Shown here piece by piece: positions 44,922 to 53,939 of a stretch of 64,000 nucleotides of DNA (position 1 is the first letter of the stretch; every line of letters starts with the position of its first letter). A program made the translations under genes and the position numbers. Under the pieces are notes generated by a model. It was not told the DNA's origin and ran no database searches. It was given only the letters and a program-made list of their open reading frames with translations. The stretch is from ZAX-1 sp046533095 (GTDB taxonomy: Bacteria > Bacillota > Clostridia > Lachnospirales > Lachnospiraceae): the NCBI GenBank assembly GCA_046533095.1, contig JAJQRA010000016.1:44490-108489 (forward strand). Direction: 5' to 3'.

Positions 44922-46559
44922 ATGCATGGAATAGAAAAGCCGCTGCAAGGCAACATGATTTCGGTAAAAGTGAAAAAGAACATCATCCATATAAAATGCA
45001 AAGTGAAGGCCTCTCTTGGCGATACCTATGCCTTTCAGGAACTTCGGCTTTTGTATCGGGTCGGCAAGGAAGAACAGGAGCAAGAACAGAAACAAGAATT
45101 TTCGTTTCCTCTTACGATCTGCAAAAAAACGAAAAACGATATCACCTTTCGTTCTGCCATAAATTTAAATGAAGTGGAACTAAAGCCGATTTATTGGGAT
45201 TTTCAATTGGTTGCAGCGAAAGGCGATCAGAGCGTTTCGATTGAATTAAAAAATAGAAGCTATTTAACTTATGCAAAAGACTGCCTACTGTTTTTCGAAA
45301 ATAAATATGAATATGGCGATGGTATGTTTGTATATCCTTATGTTTCATCCATAAGAGGGATTGCCCTGCAATATCGTAAGAAAACACAGTATGACGATTA
45401 CCGCCTTAAATTGAAAGAGCGTCTGGCTGTGCTTCGCTTTATTTTGACCTATCCATGGCTTCGACATAAAAAAATATTTCTTGTGTATGAAAAATTTTGC
45501 GATATGGCACAGGATAATGGATTTTATTTTTTCAAATACTGCATGGAACATCATATGGAAAAACAGCTAAATCGGAGCATCTTTTATGTAATTGACAAAC
45601 ATGCGGCGGATCGGGGCAGACTGGAGCCCTATCAAAAAAATGTAATTGACTTTATGAGCACACGGCATCTAGCGTATGGGTTAGCGGCTAGATTGCTAAT
45701 AAGTTCGGAATCAAAAACACACATATATGCCAAAACAAAAGGAAGTGCCTTGGCGCCTTTTATAAAAAGGAAGAAAGCAGTTTTTTTACAGCATGGAGTT
45801 ACAGGCTTAAAGAAAGTACCGACGTTTCAAAAGGGAAAGAGCGGTTCGAGCAATCTGTTTATCGTTTGCTCTGAATTTGAAAAAAATATTGTAAAACATC
45901 ATTTGGGCTACAAGGACGAAGAAATTGCCGTAACAGGTTTTGCAAGGTGGGATGTGCTAAAAGACGGTCAAAATGAAAACAGGGAAATTTTAATCATGCC
46001 AACATGGAGAAGTTGGTTGGAACACACTTCGGATGAAACTTTTAAAAAAAGTTCCTATTATCGAAACTATATGGAACTGTTGCAATCGGAGCAATTAAAA
46101 GAGCTGTTAGTAAAACATGATTTGGAGCTTACTTTTTATATACATCCAAAATTCAAGGAATATATGAAAAATTTTGTGGTAACAAACGAGGAAAGGATCC
46201 ACCTAACTCCTTTTGGTCAGGAACCTTTAAATGGAATCATGATGCGGTGTAAAATGCTGATCACCGATTATTCCAGCGTTTCATGGGATGTTTTGTATAT
46301 GAAAAAGCCAGTTGTTTTTTTTCAATTTGACTATGACGGCTATATGAGTCAAAGCGGCAGCTATATGGATTTAAAGACGCAGCTTCTAGGAGAACGAGTA
46401 GAAAGGGTAGGCAGTCTGTTGCAGGTAATCGAACAGTATGCGGATAATGGATTTGCATTACGGGAAGAATATGAGAAAAAACAGCATGACTATTTTAAAT
46501 ATATAGATCAGGATAATTCAAAACGAATTTGTGAAGCAATTGTGCAGCGTGGGTTTTAA
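44922..46559 (+). CDS. CDP-glycerol glycerophosphotransferase family protein (TagF type)
   Basis: This is a 545-residue enzyme. An N-terminal beta-rich domain (about 1-125; MISVKVKKNIIHIKCKVKAS) precedes a middle linker and the catalytic module with VFLQHGVTGLKK, IMPTWRSWLEH and MLITDYSSVSWDVLYMKKPV. It probably polymerises glycerol phosphate. It is a close paralogue of the next gene (46778), clearly from a tandem duplication. Its last 15 codons and stop are repeated three more times downstream in 48-bp units. Confidence 0.92.
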   Translation: MHGIEKPLQGNMISVKVKKNIIHIKCKVKASLGDTYAFQELRLLYRVGKEEQEQEQKQEFSFPLTICKKTKNDITFRSAINLNEVELKPIYWDFQLVAAKGDQSVSIELKNRSYLTYAKDCLLFFENKYEYGDGMFVYPYVSSIRGIALQYRKKTQYDDYRLKLKERLAVLRFILTYPWLRHKKIFLVYEKFCDMAQDNGFYFFKYCMEHHMEKQLNRSIFYVIDKHAADRGRLEPYQKNVIDFMSTRHLAYGLAARLLISSESKTHIYAKTKGSALAPFIKRKKAVFLQHGVTGLKKVPTFQKGKSGSSNLFIVCSEFEKNIVKHHLGYKDEEIAVTGFARWDVLKDGQNENREILIMPTWRSWLEHTSDETFKKSSYYRNYMELLQSEQLKELLVKHDLELTFYIHPKFKEYMKNFVVTNEERIHLTPFGQEPLNGIMMRCKMLITDYSSVSWDVLYMKKPVVFFQFDYDGYMSQSGSYMDLKTQLLGERVERVGSLLQVIEQYADNGFALREEYEKKQHDYFKYIDQDNSKRICEAIVQRGF

Positions 46560-46704
46560 GACAATTCAAAACAAATTCGTGAAGCAATCATGCAGCGAGG
46601 ATTGTAAGATAATTCAAAACGAATTTGTGAAGCAATTATGTAGCGGGGATTTTAAGACAATTCAAAACGAATTTGTGAAGCAATTGTGCAACGGGGATTG
46701 CAAG
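46513..46704 (+). repeat. 48-bp tandem copies of a gene's final codons
   Basis: Four 48-bp units start at 46513 (inside the gene), 46561, 46609 and 46657. The period is 16 codons, so each unit reads in frame as a variant of NSKRICEAIVQRGF followed by a stop in units 0-2. Unit 2 has an additional internal stop. The units differ by up to eight bases, so they are not recent identical copies. Confidence 0.93.
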
Positions 46705-46777
46705 ATACTTCGTTTTTGGATTTGTAAATTTGCCATTTTTTATGTGGCGGAATATCCATACAGTGAGGGTTTTTTAA

Positions 46778-48403
46778 ATGAGTGGAACAAAGGAAATATT
46801 ACAGGGCAAGATGGTTTCGGTTAAGGTGAAAAAGGACATGATCCATATAAAGTGCAAGGTGAGAGCATCTCTTTGCGATACGTATACATGTAAGGAACTT
46901 CGCCTTTTGTACCGGACAGATGACGAGAAGCGTAAACAAGAATTTGCCCTCCCTTTCATTAGCCGTAAAGAAACGAAAAATTATATTACATTCCGTTCCA
47001 TCCTAGATTTAAAGGAAGTGAAGCTAAAGCCGATGCACTGGGATTTTCGACTGGTTGCAACGAAAGGGGACCAGACATTTTATATCGTATTAAAAAATCC
47101 AAGCTACTTAAACTATGCAAAATACTGCCTGCTGTTTTTTGAAAACAAATACGAATACGGCGATGGGATGTTTGTGTACCCCTATGTGTCCGCAAAAAGG
47201 GAATTTTCCCTGCAATATCGAGAAAAAGCAGAGTATGATGACTATCGCATTAAATTGAAAGAACGTCTGGCTGTGATTCGCTTTGTTTTGACATACCCCT
47301 GGCTTCGCCATAAAAGAATATTTCTTGTATATGAAAAATTTTGCTGTATGGCACAGGATAATGGGTTTTATTTTTTCAAGTACTGCATGGAACATGATAT
47401 GGAAAAAAAATTAAACCGCAGTATTTTTTATGTAATTGACAAACGTGCAATGGATCGGGATAGGCTAAACCCTTATGGCAAAAAAGTAATTGACTTTATG
47501 AGCGTACGCCATCTAACCTATGGATTGGCGGCTAGGTTGCTCATCAGTTCAGAATCAAAAACGCATATCTATGCCAGAGTAAAAGGCAGTGCCTTGGCAC
47601 CCTTGATAAAGAGGAAAAAAGCAGTTTTTTTACAACATGGGGTCATAGGTTTAAAGAAAATAACCACATTCCAAAAATGGGATATTGGCGCTTCGAATAT
47701 GTTTGTCGTTTCTGCTGATTTTGAAAAAAATATTGTAAAACAGCATTTTGGCTATGAAGAAGAGGAACTTGCCTTAACAGGGCTGGCAAGATGGGATGTG
47801 TTAAAAGACTGCTCAAATGGAAGCAAAGAAATTTTAATCATGCCGACATGGAGAAACTGGCTGGAAAACAGTTCGGATGAATTTTTTAAAAACAGTTCCT
47901 ATTATAAAAACTATATGGAATTGCTGCAATCGGAAGAATTAAAAGAAGTATTAAAAAAGTATGATTTAAAGTTTAATTTTTATATACATCCGAAATTTAA
48001 TGAATATATGAAAAATTTTGCGTTGGAACATGAGGAAAGAGTCTGCCTAACCCCTTTTGGACAGGAGCCGTTAAACGAAATTATCATGCGTTGCAAAATG
48101 CTGATTACCGACTATTCCAGTGTTTCATGGGATATGCTATATATGAAAAAACCGGTTATTTTTTTCCAGTTTGACTATGACGACTATATGCGGCAAAACG
48201 GCAGCTACATGGATTTAAAGAAGGAGCTGTTGGGGGAACGTGTAGAAAGTGTGGACAATCTGCTGCAAATAATCGAAAATTATGCGGATAATGGATTTAC
48301 ATTGCGGAAAGAATATGAAAAAAAGCATCCTAGCTATTTTAAATACATTGACCACAATAATTCAAAACGGATTTGCGAAGAAATCATGCGTCGAGGTTTC
48401 TGA
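46778..48403 (+). CDS. CDP-glycerol glycerophosphotransferase family protein, paralogue
   Basis: This is a 541-residue paralogue of the 44922 gene, colinear over its whole length: the N-terminal beta domain (MVSVKVKKDMIHIKCKVRAS), AVFLQHGVIGLKK, IMPTWRNWLEN and MLITDYSSVSWDMLYMKKPV. Differences are spread evenly, suggesting an old duplication kept under selection, perhaps with different acceptor or polymer length. It ends with the same NSKRICEEIMRRGF tail that is multiplied after its sister gene, but here it is not repeated. Confidence 0.92.
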   Translation: MSGTKEILQGKMVSVKVKKDMIHIKCKVRASLCDTYTCKELRLLYRTDDEKRKQEFALPFISRKETKNYITFRSILDLKEVKLKPMHWDFRLVATKGDQTFYIVLKNPSYLNYAKYCLLFFENKYEYGDGMFVYPYVSAKREFSLQYREKAEYDDYRIKLKERLAVIRFVLTYPWLRHKRIFLVYEKFCCMAQDNGFYFFKYCMEHDMEKKLNRSIFYVIDKRAMDRDRLNPYGKKVIDFMSVRHLTYGLAARLLISSESKTHIYARVKGSALAPLIKRKKAVFLQHGVIGLKKITTFQKWDIGASNMFVVSADFEKNIVKQHFGYEEEELALTGLARWDVLKDCSNGSKEILIMPTWRNWLENSSDEFFKNSSYYKNYMELLQSEELKEVLKKYDLKFNFYIHPKFNEYMKNFALEHEERVCLTPFGQEPLNEIIMRCKMLITDYSSVSWDMLYMKKPVIFFQFDYDDYMRQNGSYMDLKKELLGERVESVDNLLQIIENYADNGFTLRKEYEKKHPSYFKYIDHNNSKRICEEIMRRGF

Positions 48404-48432
48404 TTGCTAAATTAAAATGTATGTGGTATAAT
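48404..48432 (+). promoter_or_regulatory. Promoter of the TagG/TagH-type exporter
   Basis: TTGCTA (48404-48409) and TATAAT (48427-48432) are 17 bp apart, with TGTGG ahead of the -10 (extended). It lies just after the preceding stop and about 145 bp before the permease gene. Confidence 0.7.
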
Positions 48433-48576
48433 GCGAACGGATCGGCATTTGTTGTAGATGGGACAATGCGAATAGGCTATCTTTATTGTGTCGAAAGTAT
48501 CATTGATGGAAACAAGGAAGCGAAAGAATAAAAGGCTGAAATATTAGCTCTTTGCAGAAACAGGGAAAGATTAAGA

Positions 48577-49356
48577 ATGAAAAGATTCATAAATGATTTA
48601 AAGAAGTACTATAAATATGCAATATATTCGGCAAAATCAGAATTAAAATCAGAAATTGCCAATTCTCATTTAAGCTGGTTATGGTGGATCTTAGATCCCC
48701 TTTTATTTATGTTGGTATATACATTTATTTCTGTTATCGTATTCGACTCAAAACAAGAATATTTTCCGGTATTTGTTTTTATTGGCTTAGCGGCGTGGAC
48801 ATTTTTTGAAAAAACAGTCAAGCAAAGTGTAAAACTAGTAACATCGAACAAGGCGATTGTGACGAAAGTATATATCCCGAAGCATGTACTGATTTTTGTA
48901 AAAATGTATGCAAATGGATTTAAGATGCTGATATCCTTTGCTTTAGTTGCGGTTATGATGGTGGCTTATCGGATACCGATTACCTATCGGATTTTATATA
49001 TGATACCTATCTTTATAACATTGGCACTCTTTACGTTTGGAGCCGGTACAATTATGCTCCACTTTGGTGTATTCGTAGAGGATCTAGCGAACGTCATCAA
49101 TGTCTTGCTAAGATTGTTGTTTTATGTATCGGGAATTTTCTATTCCATACAAGGACGTGTAAAACCTTATGGTACAATCCTGTTAAAAATCAATCCGATT
49201 GCCCTTATATTGAATGGGCTAAGGGATTGCATGATCTATTCTACAGACCCGGATGGAATCTTCCTGCTTGTTTGGTTTGCGGTAAGTGTTGCCTTGTCTG
49301 TTATTGGATTAAAAATCATATATAAATATGAAAATAGCTATGTGAAGGTGATTTAA
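48577..49356 (+). CDS. Teichoic acid ABC exporter permease (TagG type)
   Basis: This is an ABC-2 family membrane protein of 259 residues with six hydrophobic spans. The amphipathic start (KSELKSEIANSHLSWLWWIL) then DPLLFMLVYTFISVIV matches TagG/Wzm proteins. It is distinct from the first exporter permease at 31.5 kb. Sitting after three CDP-glycerol enzymes, it probably exports the glycerol-phosphate polymer. It ends with TAATG, where a decayed first copy of the ATPase start overlaps. Confidence 0.9.
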   Translation: MKRFINDLKKYYKYAIYSAKSELKSEIANSHLSWLWWILDPLLFMLVYTFISVIVFDSKQEYFPVFVFIGLAAWTFFEKTVKQSVKLVTSNKAIVTKVYIPKHVLIFVKMYANGFKMLISFALVAVMMVAYRIPITYRILYMIPIFITLALFTFGAGTIMLHFGVFVEDLANVINVLLRLLFYVSGIFYSIQGRVKPYGTILLKINPIALILNGLRDCMIYSTDPDGIFLLVWFAVSVALSVIGLKIIYKYENSYVKVI

Positions 49357-49576
49357 TGAAAAAAGATAAAGATGACGCGATAGAAGTCCGTAAAGTGATG
49401 TGGCTGAACGAAAGGTCATGAGATGGGAAAAGATGCTGCGATAGAAGTTCGTAAAGTAGATGTGGCTGAATGAAAGGTCATGAGATGGGAAAAGATGCTG
49501 CGATAGAAGTTCGTAAAGCAGATGTGGTTGAATGAAAGGTTATGAGATGGGAAAAGATGCTGCGATAGAAGTTCGT
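49357..49576 (+). repeat. 62-bp tandem copies of the exporter ATPase start
   Basis: Perfectly spaced 62-bp units start at ATG 49423 and 49485, and the third ATG at 49547 is the real gene start. A more diverged unit begins at 49357 and overlaps the permease stop. Each unit contains ATGGGAAAAGATGCTGCGAT and AGAAGTTCGTAAAG, the first ten codons of the ATPase, then stops after 16 codons; AAAGGT before the next ATG can act as ribosome site. The result is a row of short upstream reading frames that share the protein's N-terminus. Confidence 0.93.
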
Positions 49577-50278
49577 AATCTGAAAATCAGATATAAAAGT
49601 TTGAATAAAATGTCAATTAGAAAAAGCCTGTTTCAATTAAAAAAAAGCCAAGTGGAGTTTTTTGAAGCAGTGAGGGGAATTTCATTTCAAGTGGAGCAAG
49701 GGGAGATATTAGGTATCGTCGGCAAAAACGGAAGTGGCAAATCTACGCTATTAAAGGCGATTGCAGGTATCTTTGCAGCAGACGAGGGAGATATTGACCT
49801 ACATGGCAATTCGGTTTCCCTCTTATCGATCGGGGTAGGCTTTCAGAAGAAATTAACAGGCAGGGAAAACATCTATTTATCCGCCATGCTCCTAGGTCAT
49901 TCTAAACAGCAGATTGACGCTAAATTAGATGATATTATAGAATTTTCAGAACTTGGAAAATTTATTGATAAACCAGTAAAAACATATTCTAGCGGGATGC
50001 ATTCAAAATTAGCTTTTGCGATTACGGCAATTATGGAAACGGAAATCATGCTGATTGATGAAGTGCTAAGCGTAGGCGATGCAAAGTTTAAGAAGAAAAG
50101 CTACAACAAGATGAAAGAGCTTATCACCCACGATGACCGTACGGTAATCATTGTGTCCCACAGTTCCGATACGTTAAAAAAATTATGTACAAGTATATTA
50201 TGGCTGCATGATGGGGAAATTAAAATGCAAGGTGCGCTAGATGATGTGCTTCCAAAATATGAGGAATTTATGTCATGA
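49547..50278 (+). CDS. Teichoic acid ABC exporter ATPase (TagH type, short form)
   Basis: This is the ATPase partner of the preceding permease. Walker A GKNGSGKST, signature TYSSGMHSKLAFAI, Walker B IMLIDEVLSVGD and switch VSHSSD are all present. At 243 residues it lacks the long C-terminal extension of Bacillus TagH and the cargo domain of Wzt. ATG 49547 (MGKDAAIEVRNLKIRY) is taken as the start rather than 49532, because the 62-bp repeats duplicate exactly this start. The stop codon lies in the first unit of the following 23-bp repeat. Confidence 0.9.
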   Translation: MGKDAAIEVRNLKIRYKSLNKMSIRKSLFQLKKSQVEFFEAVRGISFQVEQGEILGIVGKNGSGKSTLLKAIAGIFAADEGDIDLHGNSVSLLSIGVGFQKKLTGRENIYLSAMLLGHSKQQIDAKLDDIIEFSELGKFIDKPVKTYSSGMHSKLAFAITAIMETEIMLIDEVLSVGDAKFKKKSYNKMKELITHDDRTVIIVSHSSDTLKKLCTSILWLHDGEIKMQGALDDVLPKYEEFMS

Positions 50279-50355
50279 AATAGGGAAAGGGTATGCCATG
50301 AAATAGGGAAAGGGTATGCCATGAAATAGGGAAAGGGTATGCCGTGAAATAGGGG
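50274..50355 (+). repeat. 23-bp tandem repeat from the ATPase stop codon
   Basis: Three perfect 23-bp units (CATGAAATAGGGAAAGGGTA plus TGC) start at 50274, 50297 and 50320, with a partial fourth at 50343. The first overlaps the stop of the ATPase gene. Each unit contains ATGAAATAG, a two-codon frame. The array lies directly before the ribosome site of the next gene. Confidence 0.93.
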
Positions 50356-50372
50356 AATAGTAGGAGAAATAT

Positions 50373-53117
50373 ATGAACAATTATTTGTTCTCATTTATTT
50401 TATTCAGTGAAAATATAGGTGAGTGTAAAAAGACGATAGAAAGTTTGAAACGACAGACACTGGACTTTCAAAAAAATGTTCAGCTAATTCTTATCAATCA
50501 GGAAAAACTATTGGATGATGCCACATTTTTGAAAGAAATGAGCCATACATGTGGCAAAGCACTTATTCTAAAGGCTTTAAAGGGGCAGGAGCACACCATT
50601 CTAGAGGATGCGCTTAGACAAGCAGAGGGGTGCTATATCTGCATGACGAAAGCAGGGGTCACATATCAGGAAGAGACGTTACAGCGTGTCAAAAAGCGTA
50701 TGGAAAAATCCAATGCAAATGTAATAGCCATTACAGTCGAGTCCGAAATACTGTCTAAAATCGCAAGGGAGCATAATGCATATACAAGGCGATTAAAGAA
50801 AAAAACAAATTTAGAGTCAAACCACCATATCATTTTAGCACTATACCCTGCATTTTTTGTACGAGCAGAAAAAATGTCTACCAAAGAATGTGCAAGTCAA
50901 GAATGGTCTTTGGCGGTCTTGAAAAAACTTCTATTTACAGTCGTAGTTGATAAGCGATTGGGATTTGAAAAAAAAGCTTCATGCAGTTGCAAAAGAGCAG
51001 GAAGCTTTGTAGAACCGTGGTTTAGCAGCCTGTCTGACCATAAGGGACGATTGACGTTTCTACATGAATTTGTAAATGAAATAGCGGCATTTATAATAGA
51101 GCAGAAACATATATGCATAAAAAATGCAAAGTACAATTTACTTTACTATTGTAATGTGTTGGAAGCTCAAACGGAAAAAGGTGACCTGCTTTTAGAATCA
51201 GTAAAAGGAGATACCGGATCAGTAAAAAGCGATACAAAACCGACCAAAACCCAAAGTGCTATGGTAAAAACCCAAAGCTTTACAGAGCAGGATATAAAGT
51301 CCGGAATGATCAAAATATTGGAATTGATAAGGGACGAAGAACTAATCATAAATAACCAGTATCTACCTAGGTTCTTAAAAAGGTATCTTTTAGAAAAATT
51401 TCAATGGGATCAGGATTCTGATCAAGGGGATATTGCGAAAAAAGAAGAAATATTAAATAATGAATATGATCAAACTGAGATTCACTTCCTGAAGGTGGAA
51501 GGGGATTGTATTACAATAGAAGGAAGCTCTTCGCTAAGCGGACAACGAGGATTTGATATGTTCCTTGATATAGAGGAACATTTAATACCCTGCCGTACCC
51601 TAAAAGGAGAAATCTATGCCCAATGGTTTGATGTGATAATCGGGCATACACTATTTTTTGAAGCACAAATTCCATTTTTGGAGCTGATGGGAAATAGAAT
51701 AGGGAGGCAGAGCAATGTATCGCTCGTATGCAAAGATAGAACCAAAGCTGACAGCGAAAACAGCTATGCGAAAAAGGCCTATATTTTTGCAAAATATGCA
51801 CCAATATCCAATCTGCCGCCACTATATAGCGTCATTGGGAATACGATGTTTTATTTTAGCGAGCGCGACAATAAAATCGTAATAAGCAAGAAATCGCTCC
51901 TTAAGAAACTGTACCTGCAGTGCAAATTAGACATTGCACTCTTGCTTGGACCCAAGCCTTCCAAGAAAGCATTTATCGTCCGAAAATTATATCATCTGTA
52001 TAACAAGGTTAAGAAGCAGAAAATATGGCTTATTTCAGACCGCATCAACAGAGGTGACGACAATGGGGAAATATTTTTCCGCTATTTAGCAGAACAAAAG
52101 CTGCAGGGCATAAAAAAATATTTTGTAATTGGAAAAGATGCCGATGATTATGAGCGGATGAAAGAATATGGTCAGGTAGTGGATACTTTTTCATGGAAAC
52201 ATAAAATGCTGCATTTGATGAGCGACTATCTTATCTCTTCCCAAGGAAATGGGGCGGTGGTAAATCCATTTGGCAAGGCACAAAAATATTATGCAGATAT
52301 CATGAGCACGGATCGCTTTGTATTTTTACAGCATGGAATTACAAAAGACAACCAGGCGCAATGGCTAAACCGCTACAACCGTAATATATATGGTCTAATT
52401 GTTACAACAAAACCAGAGTATGATTCGATGTTTACGTATGACTATGATTACGGTCCAGAGCGTATTTGGCTTACCGGTATGCCAAGGTATGATTTCTTGT
52501 ACCACGATGAGAAAAAGTATATTACAATTATACCCACATGGAGGAAATCAATTTCCGGTGGTGTAAATGCAGAAGGTATCTGGCAGCTGGGGGATCAGTT
52601 TTTTCATAGTGAATATTTTCATTTCTACAACTCGTTGCTAAATCATAAAAAATTATTGGAAAACACAAAGAAATACGGATATAAACTATGTTTTATGCCC
52701 CATCCAAACATCATTTCGGCACTTCCCAAATTTAAACGAAATGAAAACGTATTGTTTTTTGATGAAACAAAAGTATATCGGGAAATGTTTGCACAGACAG
52801 ACCTTATGCTGACAGACTATTCTTCGGTGGCATTTGATTTTGCATATTTGCGCAAACCCATTATATACTGTCAATTTGACAAAGAAGAATTTTTTAATGG
52901 AGAACATTCCTATACGGAAGGGTATTTTGATTATGAAAGAGATGGGTTTGGAGAAGTAGAAGAAACGCTAGAGGGTACCGTTGATAGAATCATAGAATAT
53001 ATGCAGGGTAGCTGCAAGCTGAAAGAGCAGTACAAGGAAAGAATTGAAAATACGTTTGCATTTCATGACACGGACTGCTGCAAACGGGTATTGGAAAAAT
53101 TAAAGAGTGAAGGATAA
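50373..53117 (+). CDS. Large CDP-glycerol glycerophosphotransferase with GT2-like N-terminus
   Basis: This is a 914-residue protein in three parts: an N-terminal GT2-like domain (about 1-180; YLFSFILFSENIGECKKTIE...QAEGCYICMTKAGVTYQE) that lacks an obvious DXD, a middle region (about 180-540) with no recognised fold, and a C-terminal CDP-glycerol transferase module (about 545-910; IWLISDRINRGDDNGEIFFR, VFLQHGITKDN, IIPTWRKSIS, MLTDYSSVAFDFAYLRKPI). It may prime or polymerise the exported glycerol-phosphate chain. A shortened relative follows directly. Confidence 0.88.
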   Translation: MNNYLFSFILFSENIGECKKTIESLKRQTLDFQKNVQLILINQEKLLDDATFLKEMSHTCGKALILKALKGQEHTILEDALRQAEGCYICMTKAGVTYQEETLQRVKKRMEKSNANVIAITVESEILSKIAREHNAYTRRLKKKTNLESNHHIILALYPAFFVRAEKMSTKECASQEWSLAVLKKLLFTVVVDKRLGFEKKASCSCKRAGSFVEPWFSSLSDHKGRLTFLHEFVNEIAAFIIEQKHICIKNAKYNLLYYCNVLEAQTEKGDLLLESVKGDTGSVKSDTKPTKTQSAMVKTQSFTEQDIKSGMIKILELIRDEELIINNQYLPRFLKRYLLEKFQWDQDSDQGDIAKKEEILNNEYDQTEIHFLKVEGDCITIEGSSSLSGQRGFDMFLDIEEHLIPCRTLKGEIYAQWFDVIIGHTLFFEAQIPFLELMGNRIGRQSNVSLVCKDRTKADSENSYAKKAYIFAKYAPISNLPPLYSVIGNTMFYFSERDNKIVISKKSLLKKLYLQCKLDIALLLGPKPSKKAFIVRKLYHLYNKVKKQKIWLISDRINRGDDNGEIFFRYLAEQKLQGIKKYFVIGKDADDYERMKEYGQVVDTFSWKHKMLHLMSDYLISSQGNGAVVNPFGKAQKYYADIMSTDRFVFLQHGITKDNQAQWLNRYNRNIYGLIVTTKPEYDSMFTYDYDYGPERIWLTGMPRYDFLYHDEKKYITIIPTWRKSISGGVNAEGIWQLGDQFFHSEYFHFYNSLLNHKKLLENTKKYGYKLCFMPHPNIISALPKFKRNENVLFFDETKVYREMFAQTDLMLTDYSSVAFDFAYLRKPIIYCQFDKEEFFNGEHSYTEGYFDYERDGFGEVEETLEGTVDRIIEYMQGSCKLKEQYKERIENTFAFHDTDCCKRVLEKLKSEG

Positions 53118-53171
53118 CGATGTAGACTGTATGAAAAGTGGAACGCGATTGATCGCCCGAAGGGATAAAAA

Positions 53172-53765
53172 ATGGATAATTTTTTGTTTTCGTTTATTGT
53201 TTTGAATGAAAATACGAAAGATGGATTAAAGACACTAGAAAGCTTGCATATGCAAACCATAGATTTTGCCAAAATACAGATAATTGTAATCAATCGGGAT
53301 GGCAGGATAAGTGAGGAAGCATTTAAAAACCAATTTCCGGGGGATCTTAGCCAGTTGGTTTATATGGATGGATGTGCGAAAGAGGGCAGTGGTATTTTAG
53401 AAGAAGCAATAGAGCAAGTAGAGGGTACTTATTTGTGCATGACAAAATCGGGCGTAACCTATCAAGAGGATGCATTAAAACATATAAACGATGAGATGGG
53501 TAATCGTGACAATGCTGTCGTTGCGATTCAGATGAAATCGGAGCGGATGTCGCAAATAGCAAAAGAACATAATGCATATAGAAATCTGATCAAGAAAGAG
53601 CCAAGGTTAGAGAAAAGCTATCGGATCATCGTTGCGCTATATCCGGCATATTTCATAAAAACGGGAAAAGTAAGCAAGGAAGGATGTAAAAAAATAAATG
53701 AGATATTTTGGTTTTTAGATCAACATTTTTGTGAAAGAATTTATGAAAAACTAATGAGTCTGTGA
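53172..53765 (+). CDS. Truncated paralogue of the preceding gene
   Basis: The 197-residue product aligns with the first ~190 residues of the 914-residue protein (DNFLFSFIVLNENTKDGLKT; EQVEGTYLCMTKSGVTYQED; IAKEHNAYRN; IVALYPAYFIKTGK). It then jumps to a tail (FLDQHFCERIYEKLMSL) that matches that protein's C-terminus (FHDTDCCKRVLEKLKSEG). The whole catalytic module is missing, consistent with an internal deletion after a duplication. It still has a start, a plausible GAAGGGAT site and one open frame, but is probably non-functional as a transferase. Confidence 0.65.
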   Translation: MDNFLFSFIVLNENTKDGLKTLESLHMQTIDFAKIQIIVINRDGRISEEAFKNQFPGDLSQLVYMDGCAKEGSGILEEAIEQVEGTYLCMTKSGVTYQEDALKHINDEMGNRDNAVVAIQMKSERMSQIAKEHNAYRNLIKKEPRLEKSYRIIVALYPAYFIKTGKVSKEGCKKINEIFWFLDQHFCERIYEKLMSL

Positions 53766-53875
53766 AGTTTTTCCTGTAAAATAGATTTTCTATGATAATA
53801 AAGGCTGGAATTCCTGATTTTATAGGGAGTCTAGCCTTACTAACACGATAAAACATGTTGATTTGCATATCAAAT

Positions 53876-53902
53876 ACGCCTGCCTAGCAGACGTGTTTTT
53901 TT
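53876..53902 (+). terminator. Probable terminator after the teichoic block
   Basis: ACGCCTGC and GCAGACGT pair over eight bases with one mismatch around CTA, then GTTTTTTT follows. It lies about 110 bp after the truncated paralogue and marks the end of the intact gene block. Confidence 0.6.
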
Positions 53903-53939
53903 GATAGGGCTATTCCGGAATCTTTTCTTCGCACATGAT

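Noticed and set aside
46531..46824. Repetitive 97-residue frame on the plus strand across the 48-bp array
   Set aside because: It is an out-of-frame shadow of the repeated gene tail, overlaps two real genes and has no ribosome site.
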